The translations under genes were made by a program, and so were the position numbers. Positions 54,434 to 63,722 of a stretch of DNA of 64,000 nt are shown here, one piece after another. The DNA is from Ruminococcus sp. (lineage in GTDB: Bacteria; Bacillota; Clostridia; Oscillospirales; Ruminococcaceae), in NCBI GenBank assembly GCA_017543335.1, contig JAFYGE010000049.1, positions 1-64,000 on the forward strand. The letters run 5' to 3'. The notes beneath the pieces are model-generated. The model was not told the DNA's origin and ran no database searches. It was given only the letters and a program-made list of their open reading frames with translations. Each line of letters opens with the position of its first letter. Position 1 is the first letter of the stretch.

Positions 54434-56165
54434 AACACTGAAACGAGTTTTTTCATATGCACGTCCCTATATCTTGTACTTCGTTATGACAGTCTTATTT
54501 GCGATAATCGGAGTTTCTCTTTCGTTAGCAGTTCCGGTATTCATTGGTGAAGCGGTCGACTGCTGTATCGGAAAAAATGACGTTGATTTTGATAGATTAA
54601 AGAAAATTGTAACAACTCTTGCCGGAATGGTCATATGCAGTACTCTTTTCCAATGGCTGATGAGTCTTTGTACCAATAAACTGTCTTTTCTTACAGTAAG
54701 GGACCTTCGTGCTGATATATTCAATAAACTGGAAAGAGTCCCACTCAAATATATTGACGGTCATACAAAAGGTGAACTCACCAGCAGGGTCATAAATGAC
54801 ATTGAAATAATCTCGGACGGTCTTTTGCAGGGATTTACGCAGTTTTTCAGTGGTATCATAACTATTCTTGGTACTCTGATTTTTATGATGACTATAAATG
54901 TAAGAATAGCATTCGTAGTAGTTCTGCTGACTCCTTTGTCATTTATTGCGGCATCAAAGATAACAAAAGCTTCACATGACTCCTACATGAAACAGTCTAA
55001 GCTAAGAGGTGACATGGTCGCACTTGCTGAAGAAATGGCTGGTAATCAGAAGCTTGTAAAAGCATTTGTATACGACGAACGTGCGGAAAAAAGATTTGCA
55101 GAAATAAATAAAGAGTACGGAAAAATAGGCACTCAAGCTACATTTTTCAGCTCTATGACAAACCCGACTACACGATTTGTAAACGGACTTATCTATGCTG
55201 CTGTAGGACTGCTTGGTTCGCTTGGAGCTATAGGTTATTCGTCGATCATAGGTGTTATGTCAGTCGGAAAGCTGTCCAGTTTCTTAGCGTATGCGAACCA
55301 GTACACCAAACCATTCAACGAAATTTCCGGAGTTTTTGCCGAATTGCAGAACGCTATCGCATCAGCTCAGAGAGTATTTGATGTACTCGATGAAGAAGAA
55401 GTCAGTGATGATTCAGAAAAAGCTGTAATTTCTGACAGAAGAGGAGATGTAAGCTTCCGTGATGTATTCTTCTCTTATACTCCTGAAGTTAAACTTATTC
55501 AGAATTTCAGTCTTGATGTTAAGTCCGGACAAAGAATAGCTATTGTAGGTCCTACAGGATGCGGAAAGTCGACTATTATCAATCTTTTGCTCAGATTTTA
55601 TGATATTGACAGCGGCAGCATAGAGGTGTCCGGCAAAAATATCAGCGACATCACCCGTGACAGTCTGAGGAGCAGCTTTGGTATGGTGCTGCAAGATACA
55701 TGGATATTTACTGGTACTGTCGCTGAAAATATAGCATACGGACTTCCGGATGCATCCAAGGAACAAATAATAGAAGCTGCAAAAGCTGTTTATGCACACG
55801 GATTCATTAAGAGACTGCCACAAGGCTATGATACGGTCATAAGTGAAGACAGTGGACTTTCTCAGGGACAAAAACAGCTTATATGTATCGCACGTATAAT
55901 GCTAATGGATCCGCCAATGCTTATTCTTGATGAAGCTACAAGCTCGATAGACCTGCGAACTGAACACAAGATACAAAAAGCGTTTATCAAACTTATGGAA
56001 GGCAGAACAAGCTTTGTGATAGCTCACAGACTGTCAACGATAAAAAATTCAGATACTATACTTGTTATGGATAACGGAAATATTATCGAGCAGGGAAGTC
56101 ACGAAAAGCTGATGAAAGAAAATGGATTCTATTCAAAGCTTTATAACAGTCAGTTTGCTTCATAA
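54426..56165 (+). CDS. ABC exporter half-transporter, canonical ATP site subunit
   Basis: The start is ATG 54426 (579 residues), behind GGAGGGTG in the end of the previous gene. Six membrane helices, then Walker A GPTGCGKS (about 375-382), a non-standard signature LSQGQ (about 478-482) and Walker B MLILDEATSSID with the catalytic Glu present. With the previous protein this gives one full composite ATP site (its Walker A/B plus partner FSGGQ) and one degenerate site. A strong bidirectional terminator follows. Confidence 0.91.
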   Translation: MLKTLKRVFSYARPYILYFVMTVLFAIIGVSLSLAVPVFIGEAVDCCIGKNDVDFDRLKKIVTTLAGMVICSTLFQWLMSLCTNKLSFLTVRDLRADIFNKLERVPLKYIDGHTKGELTSRVINDIEIISDGLLQGFTQFFSGIITILGTLIFMMTINVRIAFVVVLLTPLSFIAASKITKASHDSYMKQSKLRGDMVALAEEMAGNQKLVKAFVYDERAEKRFAEINKEYGKIGTQATFFSSMTNPTTRFVNGLIYAAVGLLGSLGAIGYSSIIGVMSVGKLSSFLAYANQYTKPFNEISGVFAELQNAIASAQRVFDVLDEEEVSDDSEKAVISDRRGDVSFRDVFFSYTPEVKLIQNFSLDVKSGQRIAIVGPTGCGKSTIINLLLRFYDIDSGSIEVSGKNISDITRDSLRSSFGMVLQDTWIFTGTVAENIAYGLPDASKEQIIEAAKAVYAHGFIKRLPQGYDTVISEDSGLSQGQKQLICIARIMLMDPPMLILDEATSSIDLRTEHKIQKAFIKLMEGRTSFVIAHRLSTIKNSDTILVMDNGNIIEQGSHEKLMKENGFYSKLYNSQFAS

Positions 56166-56167
56166 AC

Positions 56168-56207
56168 AAAAAGTCAGAAAGCAGTATCAGCTGCTCTCTG
56201 ACTTTTT
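56168..56207. terminator. bidirectional terminator
   Basis: AAAAAGTCAGA-AAGCAG pairs with CTGCT-TCTGACTTTTTT-type sequence around a TATCAG loop. Plus side TTTTTT; the minus side also ends in TTTTT. It serves the ABC pair and the convergent GNAT gene. Confidence 0.85.
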
Positions 56208-56216
56208 TCGTATCAG

Positions 56217-56957
56217 TTATATTTTCTCAGCTCCGACTTCTATCCATGCCGGTCTGAAACCGCATTTAAACGCTATGTTCCACGAATGAAGATTTGCTAT
56301 CTGAGTTCCATAGAACGGAATATCTCCCTGTTCAATAATTTTATTTTTCAATAAAGATACAAGATAAGTACCGATACCTTTCGACCTGTATTTAGGCATT
56401 ACGTCTATGCCTATCTGCATCCAGCCTTTTGTATCCTCCGAACATCCTGCCATACCGAGTATTTCACGTCCTTTGCAGGCACATACGACTATTCTGTCCG
56501 GACGTCCGGCTAAGAATTCTGTAGATATAGCATTAGGGAATCGGCTGTCACCGTAGAATTTATGTATCTCTTCGTCATAGTACCAGCGAGTATCGAACTT
56601 TCCTTCAATAGTCACATCTTTTTCAGCAAGGAACATATGAGAAGTTTCTGACAATTTGTAGCCGAATTTATTAAGCTCAGGAGATAATTCTGAGAGGATC
56701 GGCAGTTTAAAAAGATCTTTTCCGCTGCCTTTTTTCATAAAATCAATCAATACGTCATCAAGACAGCTATCAGCTGAAATGACCGCATTTGTTCCGGTAG
56801 TCACCATTCTGAAAAAGAACTTTTCAAGACTATAGATCCTTCTTCCTTCATTTAATGCTGATTCAGTCAGTACGTTTTCTTCAATATCAAAATCTCTTGG
56901 CTGACAGTTAAAGTCAACTGACAGCATTTTCAGTAACTCGTTGTAATAATTCATCAT
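56217..56957 (-). CDS. GNAT family acetyltransferase
   Basis: 246 residues (ATG 56957, or the next ATG 3 bases later). The C-terminal half has the acetyl-CoA motif QIGIDVMPKYRSKGIGTYLVSLL (V-x-x-x-x-R-x-x-G-x-G/A), then an Asn/Trp acceptor end TQIANLHSWNIAFKCGF; the N-terminal half is a second GNAT-like or linker domain without the motif. The substrate is unknown. It is the second gene behind the radical SAM gene, 27 bases away. Confidence 0.75.
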   Translation of the reverse strand: MMNYYNELLKMLSVDFNCQPRDFDIEENVLTESALNEGRRIYSLEKFFFRMVTTGTNAVISADSCLDDVLIDFMKKGSGKDLFKLPILSELSPELNKFGYKLSETSHMFLAEKDVTIEGKFDTRWYYDEEIHKFYGDSRFPNAISTEFLAGRPDRIVVCACKGREILGMAGCSEDTKGWMQIGIDVMPKYRSKGIGTYLVSLLKNKIIEQGDIPFYGTQIANLHSWNIAFKCGFRPAWIEVGAEKI

Positions 56958-56984
56958 TTACTTCCTTTCGTTGGTTGGCAATGT

Positions 56985-57932
56985 TTAGTTTGGGGAGCAA
57001 TATAAACGTCCCTGATAGGTATCAAGCTCAACAAGCCGCTTATCAATACCGTTTATGACTGCTTTTTTATTACTGCTCCAAAGCGGAGCTATAAGTTTAG
57101 ATTTGTCACCGTCACCGGTTATTCTTTCAATAACAATTTCAGCAGGCAGAAGCTCCAGCTGTTTTACTATAATGTCGATATATTCTTCACGAGACAGTAG
57201 CTTTATATCTGTATTCTGATAAATTTCATGCAGCTTAGTCCCTTTAATGATGTGCAGCATTTGCAGTTTTACAGCATCCGGACTCATCCTTGCGACCTCG
57301 TTTGCACTTTGCAGCATCATTTCAGTCGATTCATTTGGGAGTCCGTTTATAAGGTGCAGACAAGTGCGGATACCGGCGTTTTTCAGTTTATAAAAACCTT
57401 CAAGAAACTCTGCGTGACTGCAACAGCGATTTATTACAGATAGCGTACTATCGTGCATAGTCTGCATACCAAGCTCTACGGTGAGCGAGGTATGTTTATT
57501 TACTTGCTTCAGAAGTTCGATAATATCATCAGGCAGACAGTCTCCACGAGTACCAATAGATATTCCAATGGTGTTCGGAAAGGAGATCGCCTCGTCAAGC
57601 AGCTTTTCTAATCTGTCAGCACTTGTATATGTATTTGTATTTGCCTGAAAATAGGCAATAAACTTAATGTCATTTCCAAATTTTTTAGATAGACGTTCGT
57701 ACTCTTTTTTCAGTTGTTCCGTTACTGTAAGGTTCGGAACGGTAAAATATCCGCTTCCGCCGTCACAGAATATGCATCCGCCAACACCTTTCGATCCATC
57801 TATATTCGGACAGGTGAATCCACATTCAAGAACAGCTTTATGCACTTTTATTCCGAATTTGTTTTTATTGTAATAATTTAGTGTATGGTACCGTTTATTA
57901 TCCAAAGAAAACGGAAAAGGATTTAATTTCAT
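56985..57932 (-). CDS. TIGR01212-type radical SAM protein (YhcC-like)
   Basis: 315 residues from ATG 57932, which has GGAG 8 bases before it; the in-frame GTG and ATG a few codons upstream are too close to that site. The iron-sulfur cluster cysteines are in CGFTCPNIDG...GGCIFCDGGSGYF, the spacing of this family rather than plain CxxxCxxC. It continues with IAYFQANTNTY, GTRGDCLPD and ELGMQTMHDSTL. The family is related to Elp3-like enzymes, without a proven reaction. A consensus promoter lies at 57951-57979. Confidence 0.88.
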   Translation of the reverse strand: MKLNPFPFSLDNKRYHTLNYYNKNKFGIKVHKAVLECGFTCPNIDGSKGVGGCIFCDGGSGYFTVPNLTVTEQLKKEYERLSKKFGNDIKFIAYFQANTNTYTSADRLEKLLDEAISFPNTIGISIGTRGDCLPDDIIELLKQVNKHTSLTVELGMQTMHDSTLSVINRCCSHAEFLEGFYKLKNAGIRTCLHLINGLPNESTEMMLQSANEVARMSPDAVKLQMLHIIKGTKLHEIYQNTDIKLLSREEYIDIIVKQLELLPAEIVIERITGDGDKSKLIAPLWSSNKKAVINGIDKRLVELDTYQGRLYCSPN

Positions 57933-57950
57933 ACTCATCACTCCAAATAA

Positions 57951-57979
57951 ATGTTATCACACATATCAATATTTGTCAA
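57951..57979 (-). promoter_or_regulatory. promoter of the radical SAM-GNAT operon
   Basis: On the minus strand: TTGACA (57979-57974), 17 bases, TAACAT (57956-57951). Confidence 0.7.
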
Positions 57980-58026
57980 CAGATATAAAAAACGTACTTA
58001 AACAGCAATATATGGTCTTTAAATAC

Positions 58027-58055
58027 TTGACATATCTTTGTAAATGAGTTAAAAT
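58027..58055 (+). promoter_or_regulatory. promoter of aroK
   Basis: TTGACA (58027-58032), 17 bases, TAAAAT (58050-58055). Divergent from the radical SAM gene. Confidence 0.72.
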
Positions 58056-58089
58056 ATATACAACATACATTATTAAGGAATAAGATGAA

Positions 58090-58587
58090 ATGAAAAATAA
58101 TATAATACTTATTGGAATGCCCGGAGTAGGTAAAAGTACTGTTGGTGTTATACTCGCCAAAATTCTGGGATATAAGTTCATAGATACTGATATCGTTATT
58201 CAGGAAAAAGAAAAACGTCTTCTTAAAGATATCATAGAATCCGAAGGTATCGACGGTTTTATTGAAGTCGAAAATCGTATAAACAGCTGCTTGGAAGCTG
58301 AAAATTCGGTCATAGCTACCGGCGGCAGTGTAGTTTACGGTAAAGAGGCGATGAAACATCTTTCTGAAATAGGCAAAATAGTGTATCTTAAACTTGATTA
58401 CCGTAAACTGAAATACAGACTCGGTAATATAAAAAACAGGGGAGTAGTAATCAGAAAAGGTCAGCGATTATCTGACCTTTACAACGAAAGAACTGCTCTT
58501 TACGAAAAATATGCAGATGTAGTTATAGATGAGAATGGATGTAATATCGAGAAAACCGTTAATAAAGTACTTGACAGCATTAAATGA
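58090..58587 (+). CDS. aroK: shikimate kinase
   Basis: ATP-dependent phosphorylation of shikimate for chorismate. 165 residues. P-loop GMPGVGKST (8-16), IDTD (shikimate-binding Asp), ATGGSVVYG (GGG-like loop) and the adenine lid RGVVIRKGQRLSDLYNERTALYEKYAD, where the LID Arg is near RxG. The start is ATG 58090 with AAGGA upstream; an ATG 6 bases before meets a stop at once. Other aro genes are not nearby. Confidence 0.88.
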   Translation: MKNNIILIGMPGVGKSTVGVILAKILGYKFIDTDIVIQEKEKRLLKDIIESEGIDGFIEVENRINSCLEAENSVIATGGSVVYGKEAMKHLSEIGKIVYLKLDYRKLKYRLGNIKNRGVVIRKGQRLSDLYNERTALYEKYADVVIDENGCNIEKTVNKVLDSIK

Positions 58588-58666
58588 TTCTTTGTTGGAT
58601 GTGTACAAAAGTAAACTGAAAAAAGCACCAATCTGCACAATTTTGTTTTTTGCACAAAAAACTTCT

Positions 58667-58695
58667 TTGACAAGTCGGGCTTTTTGTGGTATAAT
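58667..58695 (+). promoter_or_regulatory. consensus promoter of the minD-like gene
   Basis: TTGACA (58667-58672), 17 bases, TATAAT (58690-58695) with TG one base before it. A leader of about 80 bases with an AGCAG/CTGCT hairpin follows. The T-rich stretch before it (58640-58665) may help end aroK, but I see no clean stem. Confidence 0.82.
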
Positions 58696-58785
58696 ATAGC
58701 GTAGGTAAATATTATGATTATATAGAGTCCGGTGCCGTTCAGCAGCTATACTGCTCTGGCTTGCGGATATCGGAAAGGAAAAGAA

Positions 58786-59523
58786 ATGTCTAAAATTATT
58801 GCAGTTACATCTGGAAAAGGCGGCACCGGTAAATCTACTGTTTGTGCCGGACTTGGATATACTCTTGCTAAACAAGGCCACAGAACTCTTATCATCGAAC
58901 TTGATTTTGGACTTAGATGTCTTGACATTATGTTCGGAATGGAAAATAGCATAAAGTATGATCTGGGAGATGTTCTTAGCGGAAAGAAACAGGCTCTTGA
59001 AGCTGTTTCACAGGTTCCTATGGCATCAAATCTGAGCCTTTTATGTGCTCCTAAAACATTGACAACAGTAAATGCAGAAAAGATATATGATATCTGTCGT
59101 TCAGTAAAGAAGTATTTTGAATATATCATAATCGATACTGGTGCCGGAATAAATTCTCATGTATTCGAGATCGTTGAGCAGGCTAATCTTATTCTCGTAA
59201 TATCTACTCCGGATCAGGTATGCATCAGAGACGCAAGCCTTATGTCCGATGAGTTCTACAATAGAGGAAATAAAAGTCAGAGACTTATCATTAATAAAAT
59301 AAGCAAAAAGGTTATCGGAAATGCACTTGTAGCTAACCTTGACGAGATCATCGACAAGGTCGGCGTTCAGCTTATTGGTGTCATTCCGGATGATTTTAAA
59401 ATGACTGTAGCAACAGGTAAAGGTAATCCGATACCTACTGATTCTGAGGCTCTCAGAGCTTTTGATGCTATTTCAAAGAGACTTGACGGAGATTTTGTTC
59501 CGCTGACTGTAAAAATATCTTAA
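58786..59523 (+). CDS. minD: MinD/ParA-like ATPase
   Basis: The start is ATG 58786 (245 residues), behind AAAGGAAA. Deviant Walker A GKGGTGKST (10-18) with the signature Lys, ELDFGLRCLDIMFG (switch/Walker A'), IIIDTGAGI (Walker B) and STPDQVCIRDA. This is the MinD group of ParA ATPases. The C-terminus ends DGDFVPLTVKIS and lacks the Lys/Phe-rich amphipathic helix that anchors MinD in the membrane. No minC or minE is adjacent. Next to mgsA, which often sits near min/rodA genes in Clostridia. Confidence 0.8.
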   Translation: MSKIIAVTSGKGGTGKSTVCAGLGYTLAKQGHRTLIIELDFGLRCLDIMFGMENSIKYDLGDVLSGKKQALEAVSQVPMASNLSLLCAPKTLTTVNAEKIYDICRSVKKYFEYIIIDTGAGINSHVFEIVEQANLILVISTPDQVCIRDASLMSDEFYNRGNKSQRLIINKISKKVIGNALVANLDEIIDKVGVQLIGVIPDDFKMTVATGKGNPIPTDSEALRAFDAISKRLDGDFVPLTVKIS

Positions 59524-59565
59524 CTCGGAAAATATATACCGCAATGCGGAGAAAGGAACGAAAAA

Positions 59566-59967
59566 ATGAAAATAGCTATAATAGCACACGATGCCAAGAA
59601 GGAACTTATGGTTCAGTTCTGTAGTGCTTACTGCGGAATACTGTCAAAGCATACTCTTATAGCAACAAATACGACAGGAAAGCAGGTAAGTGAAGCAACT
59701 GGCTTGCCAATAAAAAGGTATCTTAGCGGTCAAGGCGGTGCAGAGCAGATACTCGCACTTCTCTCATGCAATGAAGTAGATGTGCTTCTTTTCTTCAGAG
59801 ATCCTATCAATCCAAAAACGACCGATGTTCATGGAATGAATCTGCTCAGACTTTGCGATGTACATAATGTACCTGTCGCAACAAATATTGCCACTGCTGA
59901 AGCACTTATCCTCGCCCTTGAAAGAGGAGACCTCGATTGGCGAGAGGTCGGTACTCCAAGTATTTAA
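59566..59967 (+). CDS. mgsA: methylglyoxal synthase
   Basis: Converts dihydroxyacetone phosphate to methylglyoxal and phosphate, a bypass used under phosphate shortage or sugar excess. 133 residues, full length: IAHDAKKELM (phosphate-binding His/Lys), TTGKQVSEATGLPI, SGQGGAEQI, FFRDPINPKTTDVHG (catalytic Asp) and NIATAEAL are all conserved. The ribosome site is AAAGGA. It follows minD by 42 bases and is closed by a terminator. Confidence 0.95.
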   Translation: MKIAIIAHDAKKELMVQFCSAYCGILSKHTLIATNTTGKQVSEATGLPIKRYLSGQGGAEQILALLSCNEVDVLLFFRDPINPKTTDVHGMNLLRLCDVHNVPVATNIATAEALILALERGDLDWREVGTPSI

Positions 59968-59972
59968 AAGTT

Positions 59973-59996
59973 AATTGTCCCTTATAAGGGACAATT
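59973..59996 (+). terminator. mgsA terminator
   Basis: A 24-base near-palindrome (AATTGTCCCTT/AAGGGACAATT) right after mgsA, followed by TTCATG. Overlapping T's sit in the 3' arm. Confidence 0.7.
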
Positions 59997-60117
59997 TTCA
60001 TGTATAAGAACTTTGGCATATTATCGTATAAAGTATATCGATGTATATAACTTATATGCACTTTGATAAACGATAGATAATATTTCCAATACAAAATAAA
60101 TTGAAAGGCTGAAAAAT

Positions 60118-61458
60118 ATGGCTGTAAATATCAAACGCCCAAATGGTACAGAGGATGTTCTTCCAAAGGATATCCACAAATGGCACACCGTTGAAAAGAT
60201 AGCAAGGGAAACTGCTGAAAGTTTCGGATTCTCTGAAATAAGAGTACCGACTTTTGAAAACACAGATCTTTTCCTCAGATCAGTAGGTGAAACTACAGAT
60301 GTTGTGCAGAAGGAAATGTACACTGTTATGGCAAAGGAGACTAAATTTACTCTTCGTCCGGAAGGTACTGCCGGAACTATCCGTGCAATGCTCCAGAACG
60401 GACTTCTTAATGAAGCTCTGCCACAGAGAGTTTTCTATATACTTTCTTGTTTCCGTCACGAGCGTCCTCAGGCTGGAAGACTTCGTGAATTCCACCAGTT
60501 CGGTCTTGAAATGGCTGGAAGTGCGTCACCGGCAGCTGATGCTGAGGTAATCTCGCTTGCAAAAACTATCCTTGACAGACTTGAAGTAAAGAATATAGAG
60601 CTTTATATCAATTCTATCGGTTGTCCGACTTGCCGTGCTAAATACCATGAAGCATTACGCAGCTATTTTGAAGCAAGAAAAGATGAGCTCTGCGAGACTT
60701 GTCAGGACAGACTTGTCAAGAATCCTATGAGAATTCTTGACTGCAAGAGCCCAATTTGTCAGGAGATAGGTAAAAATGCTCCAGTTATCCTCGATTATCT
60801 TTGTGAGGAGTGCGGAGATCATTTTGAAAAACTCAAAAAATATCTTACAAATCTCGGTATTGATTTCAAGGTAAATCCTAAGATAGTACGTGGACTTGAC
60901 TATTATACAAAGACTGTTTTTGAATTCGTAACAACAGAAATAGGTGCTCAGGGAACTGTCTGCGGCGGCGGACGCTATGACGGACTTATTGAGCAGCTCG
61001 GCGGTCAGCATACTCCAGCTCTTGGCTTCGGTATGGGAATAGAGAGACTTCTCCTTGTTATGGACAAGCAGAATTGTCCTTATCTATTGCCTAAGAAATG
61101 CGACATCTATTTTGCAACTATGGGAGATGCCGCTCTTGAAAAGGCTATGGAGCTTTCACGTAAACTCCGTGAATTCGGATATTATGCTGAATATGACCTC
61201 ATGGGCAGGGGAATTAAAGCTCAGATGAAGTATGCTAATAAGATCGGTGCTGCTTTCACTGTAGTTCTCGGCGACAATGAGCTTGAAGAAGGCAAAGCAA
61301 AGCTCAAAGAAATGGAAAAAGGTGAAGAGAAGGAGATACTTCTCAATGATAAATTTGTAAACAACTTTGATTCTGTTTATTTTGATAAAATGATGGATAC
61401 TCTTGAGGATGATGAAGTTCTCGGTGCATTCAATAAATCTGTTGAGGTGAATGAATAA
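60118..61458 (+). CDS. hisS: histidyl-tRNA synthetase
   Basis: 446 residues, class II. RPNGTEDVLP at the start, motif 2 FRHERPQAGRLREFHQFGLEM, HisA box RGLDYYTKTVFEF, motif 3 GFGMGIERLLLVM and a C-terminal anticodon domain. It is the true synthetase; hisZ in the his operon is the catalytically different paralogue. The ribosome site is AAAGG. No T-box leader is seen in the 120-base gap, which holds only A/T-rich sequence after the mgsA hairpin. The TAATG stop overlaps aspS. Confidence 0.96.
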   Translation: MAVNIKRPNGTEDVLPKDIHKWHTVEKIARETAESFGFSEIRVPTFENTDLFLRSVGETTDVVQKEMYTVMAKETKFTLRPEGTAGTIRAMLQNGLLNEALPQRVFYILSCFRHERPQAGRLREFHQFGLEMAGSASPAADAEVISLAKTILDRLEVKNIELYINSIGCPTCRAKYHEALRSYFEARKDELCETCQDRLVKNPMRILDCKSPICQEIGKNAPVILDYLCEECGDHFEKLKKYLTNLGIDFKVNPKIVRGLDYYTKTVFEFVTTEIGAQGTVCGGGRYDGLIEQLGGQHTPALGFGMGIERLLLVMDKQNCPYLLPKKCDIYFATMGDAALEKAMELSRKLREFGYYAEYDLMGRGIKAQMKYANKIGAAFTVVLGDNELEEGKAKLKEMEKGEEKEILLNDKFVNNFDSVYFDKMMDTLEDDEVLGAFNKSVEVNE

Positions 61459-63236
61459 TGGCAGACACAATGAAAGGACTTAAAAGAACTCACTATTGCG
61501 GTGATGTTACAGAAGCCGGCAGAGAAGTCGTAGTTGGCGGATTCGTTGACAGAATAAGAAATAAAGGCGGAGTTATTTTTATCGTTCTCCGAGACAGAAC
61601 AGGCGTCGTTCAGCTTCTTTTTAATGAAACAACTGCACCTGAGATATTTGAAAAAGCTTCTTCATGCAGAAGTGAGTTTGTTCTTATGGCAAAGGGCGAA
61701 GTACGTGAGCGTGAGAGCAAGAACGATAAGCTAAAAACCGGTAATGTAGAGATTTTTGTTACAGACCTCAGAATACTCGCTAAAGCTCAGACAACTCCGT
61801 TTGAAATCACAAATGAGACTAAAGTTAATGACGAACTTCGTCTTAAATACCGCTATCTGGACCTCAGAAGAGCTCCGCTTCAGGAGAATATAATCAAGCG
61901 TCACCAGATCGCTAAAGTTACCCGTGAGTACTTCTATGAGAATGGTTTCCTTGAAATAGAAACTCCGATGATGATGAAATCAACCCCTGAGGGAGCAAGA
62001 GACTATCTTATTCCTTCAAGAGTTCATCCTGGTAAATTCTATGCACTTCCGCAGTCTCCTCAGATATACAAGCAGCTCCTCATGATCGCTGGCTACGACA
62101 GATATATCCAGCTTGCACGCTGCTTCCGTGATGAGGACCTAAGAGCTGACCGTCAGCCGGAGTTCACTCAGATAGACCTTGAAATGTCATTTGTTGACGC
62201 TGAGGATATTCAGCAGTGCGTAGAAGGCTTTGTACAGCGTGTTTTCAAAGAAGTAATTAATGTGGATATTCCTGTTCCGCTTCCAAGACTTACTTTCGCT
62301 GATGCTATGAACAGATATGGCTCAGACAAGCCTGATACACGTTTTGGTTTTGAGATACAGGATATTACAGAAACTGTTAAGGATATAGATTTTGTAGTAT
62401 TCAAGAATGCAATAGAAGAAGGCGGTTCTGTACGTGCTATCAACGTGAAGAACGGAGCTGCTACATATACACGTAAGGAGATCGACAAGCTTGTCGAACA
62501 CGCAAAGGGCATAGGTGCAAAGGGACTTGCTTACATTCGCTGGGCAGATGAGCCTAACTGCTCATTCAAGAAATTCCTCGGCGAGGGAGACCTCGAAAAG
62601 ATATGCAGTGCAGTTGATGCTCATGAAGGTGACCTTGTACTCATATGTGCTGACAAAACTAAGACAGTTCTTTCAACTCTTGGAGCAATAAGACTTATCT
62701 GTGGTAAGAAACTTGATGTTATACCGGAAGATCAGTATAATTTCCTCTGGATAACTGAAATGCCGTTCTTTGAGTATGACGACGAGAACAATACATGGGT
62801 AGCTGCACATCACCCATTTACAATGCCTATGGAGGAGTGTCTGGAATATCTTGATACCGATCCTGCAAATGTACGTGCAAAGGCTTGGGATCTCGTGCTC
62901 AACGGTACTGAGCTTTCAAGCGGTTCAATGCGTATAACAGACTTCGAGTTACAGCAGAAGATGTTTGAAGCTCTTGGCATGACAGATGAGGAGATTCAGG
63001 CTAAGTTCGGCTTCCTTGTTGACGCTTATCGCTATGCTGCACCGCCTCACGGTGGTATGGGAATCGGTCTTGACAGACTTGCTATGATCATGTGCAAGGC
63101 TGACAGTCTTCGTGATGTAACTGCATTCCCGAAGGTACAAAATGCAAGTGAGCTTATGTCTGAGTGTCCGTCTACTGTTGACGACGAAAGTCTTGAGGTG
63201 CTGGGAATCAGCGTAACAGCAAGCGATGACGAGTAA
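61458..63236 (+). CDS. aspS: aspartyl-tRNA synthetase, bacterial type
   Basis: 592 residues: N-terminal OB anticodon domain (about 1-110), class II catalytic core with motif 2 RCFRDEDLRADRQPEFTQIDLEMSF split around a bacterial GAD insertion (about 290-420), and motif 3 GGMGIGLDRLAMI. The insertion shows it is the bacterial, not archaeal, form. Translation is coupled to hisS through TAATG, and its last codons overlap the next gene by 11 bases. Confidence 0.96.
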   Translation: MADTMKGLKRTHYCGDVTEAGREVVVGGFVDRIRNKGGVIFIVLRDRTGVVQLLFNETTAPEIFEKASSCRSEFVLMAKGEVRERESKNDKLKTGNVEIFVTDLRILAKAQTTPFEITNETKVNDELRLKYRYLDLRRAPLQENIIKRHQIAKVTREYFYENGFLEIETPMMMKSTPEGARDYLIPSRVHPGKFYALPQSPQIYKQLLMIAGYDRYIQLARCFRDEDLRADRQPEFTQIDLEMSFVDAEDIQQCVEGFVQRVFKEVINVDIPVPLPRLTFADAMNRYGSDKPDTRFGFEIQDITETVKDIDFVVFKNAIEEGGSVRAINVKNGAATYTRKEIDKLVEHAKGIGAKGLAYIRWADEPNCSFKKFLGEGDLEKICSAVDAHEGDLVLICADKTKTVLSTLGAIRLICGKKLDVIPEDQYNFLWITEMPFFEYDDENNTWVAAHHPFTMPMEECLEYLDTDPANVRAKAWDLVLNGTELSSGSMRITDFELQQKMFEALGMTDEEIQAKFGFLVDAYRYAAPPHGGMGIGLDRLAMIMCKADSLRDVTAFPKVQNASELMSECPSTVDDESLEVLGISVTASDDE

Positions 63237-63687
63237 TAGATTTTATGCGGTGTGCGGCATATTGGAAATAGACGGAAAGATATTATTTGTCCGTCATACA
63301 TATGGTGCTGCGAAGGATAGAATACTCATTCCGGGCGGATACGTTAAGGAAGGGGAGTTTCCTTCTGAAGCTGTTAAACGTGAGTTTTTTGAGGAAACAA
63401 GCGTAATGGCTGAAGCTCAGTCAGTATTCGCAATTCAGTTCCGTACAGACCAATGGTGTATCGTATTTCGCATGAAGCATCTATCAGGTCTGCCGGTATC
63501 TGATGGTTACGAGAACAGCGAAGTATTGCTTTTAACTCCGGAAGAGGCTATTGAACGTCCGGACATTACAAATATGAGCCGTGCAATATTGAAGTCCTAC
63601 ATAAGAGACAAGGACAAAACTCTTGAAAAAGGAGATTATCAGTCCATATCACTTAAACGAGGCGAATACGAGATATTCGGAATATAA
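63226..63687 (+). CDS. Nudix hydrolase
   Basis: 153 residues starting inside the end of aspS (ATG 63226). The Nudix box is GGYVKEGEFPSEAVKREFFEET (GX5EX7REUXEEXGU pattern). The short N-terminal AVCGILEIDGKILFVRH strand is typical for small nucleotide-sugar or nucleotide pyrophosphatases. Substrate unknown. It is the last gene of hisS-aspS-nudix and ends at a strong terminator. Confidence 0.85.
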   Translation: MTSNRFYAVCGILEIDGKILFVRHTYGAAKDRILIPGGYVKEGEFPSEAVKREFFEETSVMAEAQSVFAIQFRTDQWCIVFRMKHLSGLPVSDGYENSEVLLLTPEEAIERPDITNMSRAILKSYIRDKDKTLEKGDYQSISLKRGEYEIFGI

Positions 63688-63692
63688 AATAG

Positions 63693-63717
63693 GGGAGTTG
63701 CTGATTTAGCAACTCCC
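63693..63717. terminator. terminator between convergent genes
   Basis: GGGAGTTGCT-gattt-AGCAACTCCC, a perfect 10-bp stem followed by GTTTTTTATT on the plus strand; the minus side also has a TATTTTAT stretch. It serves the nudix gene and the HAD gene. Confidence 0.9.
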
Positions 63718-63722
63718 GTTTT

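Noticed and set aside
59997-60117. T-box leader for hisS-aspS
   Set aside because: The gap is only about 120 bases of A/T-rich sequence without T-box elements or a terminator. A TTGGCA/TATATC pair was seen, but at poor spacing.
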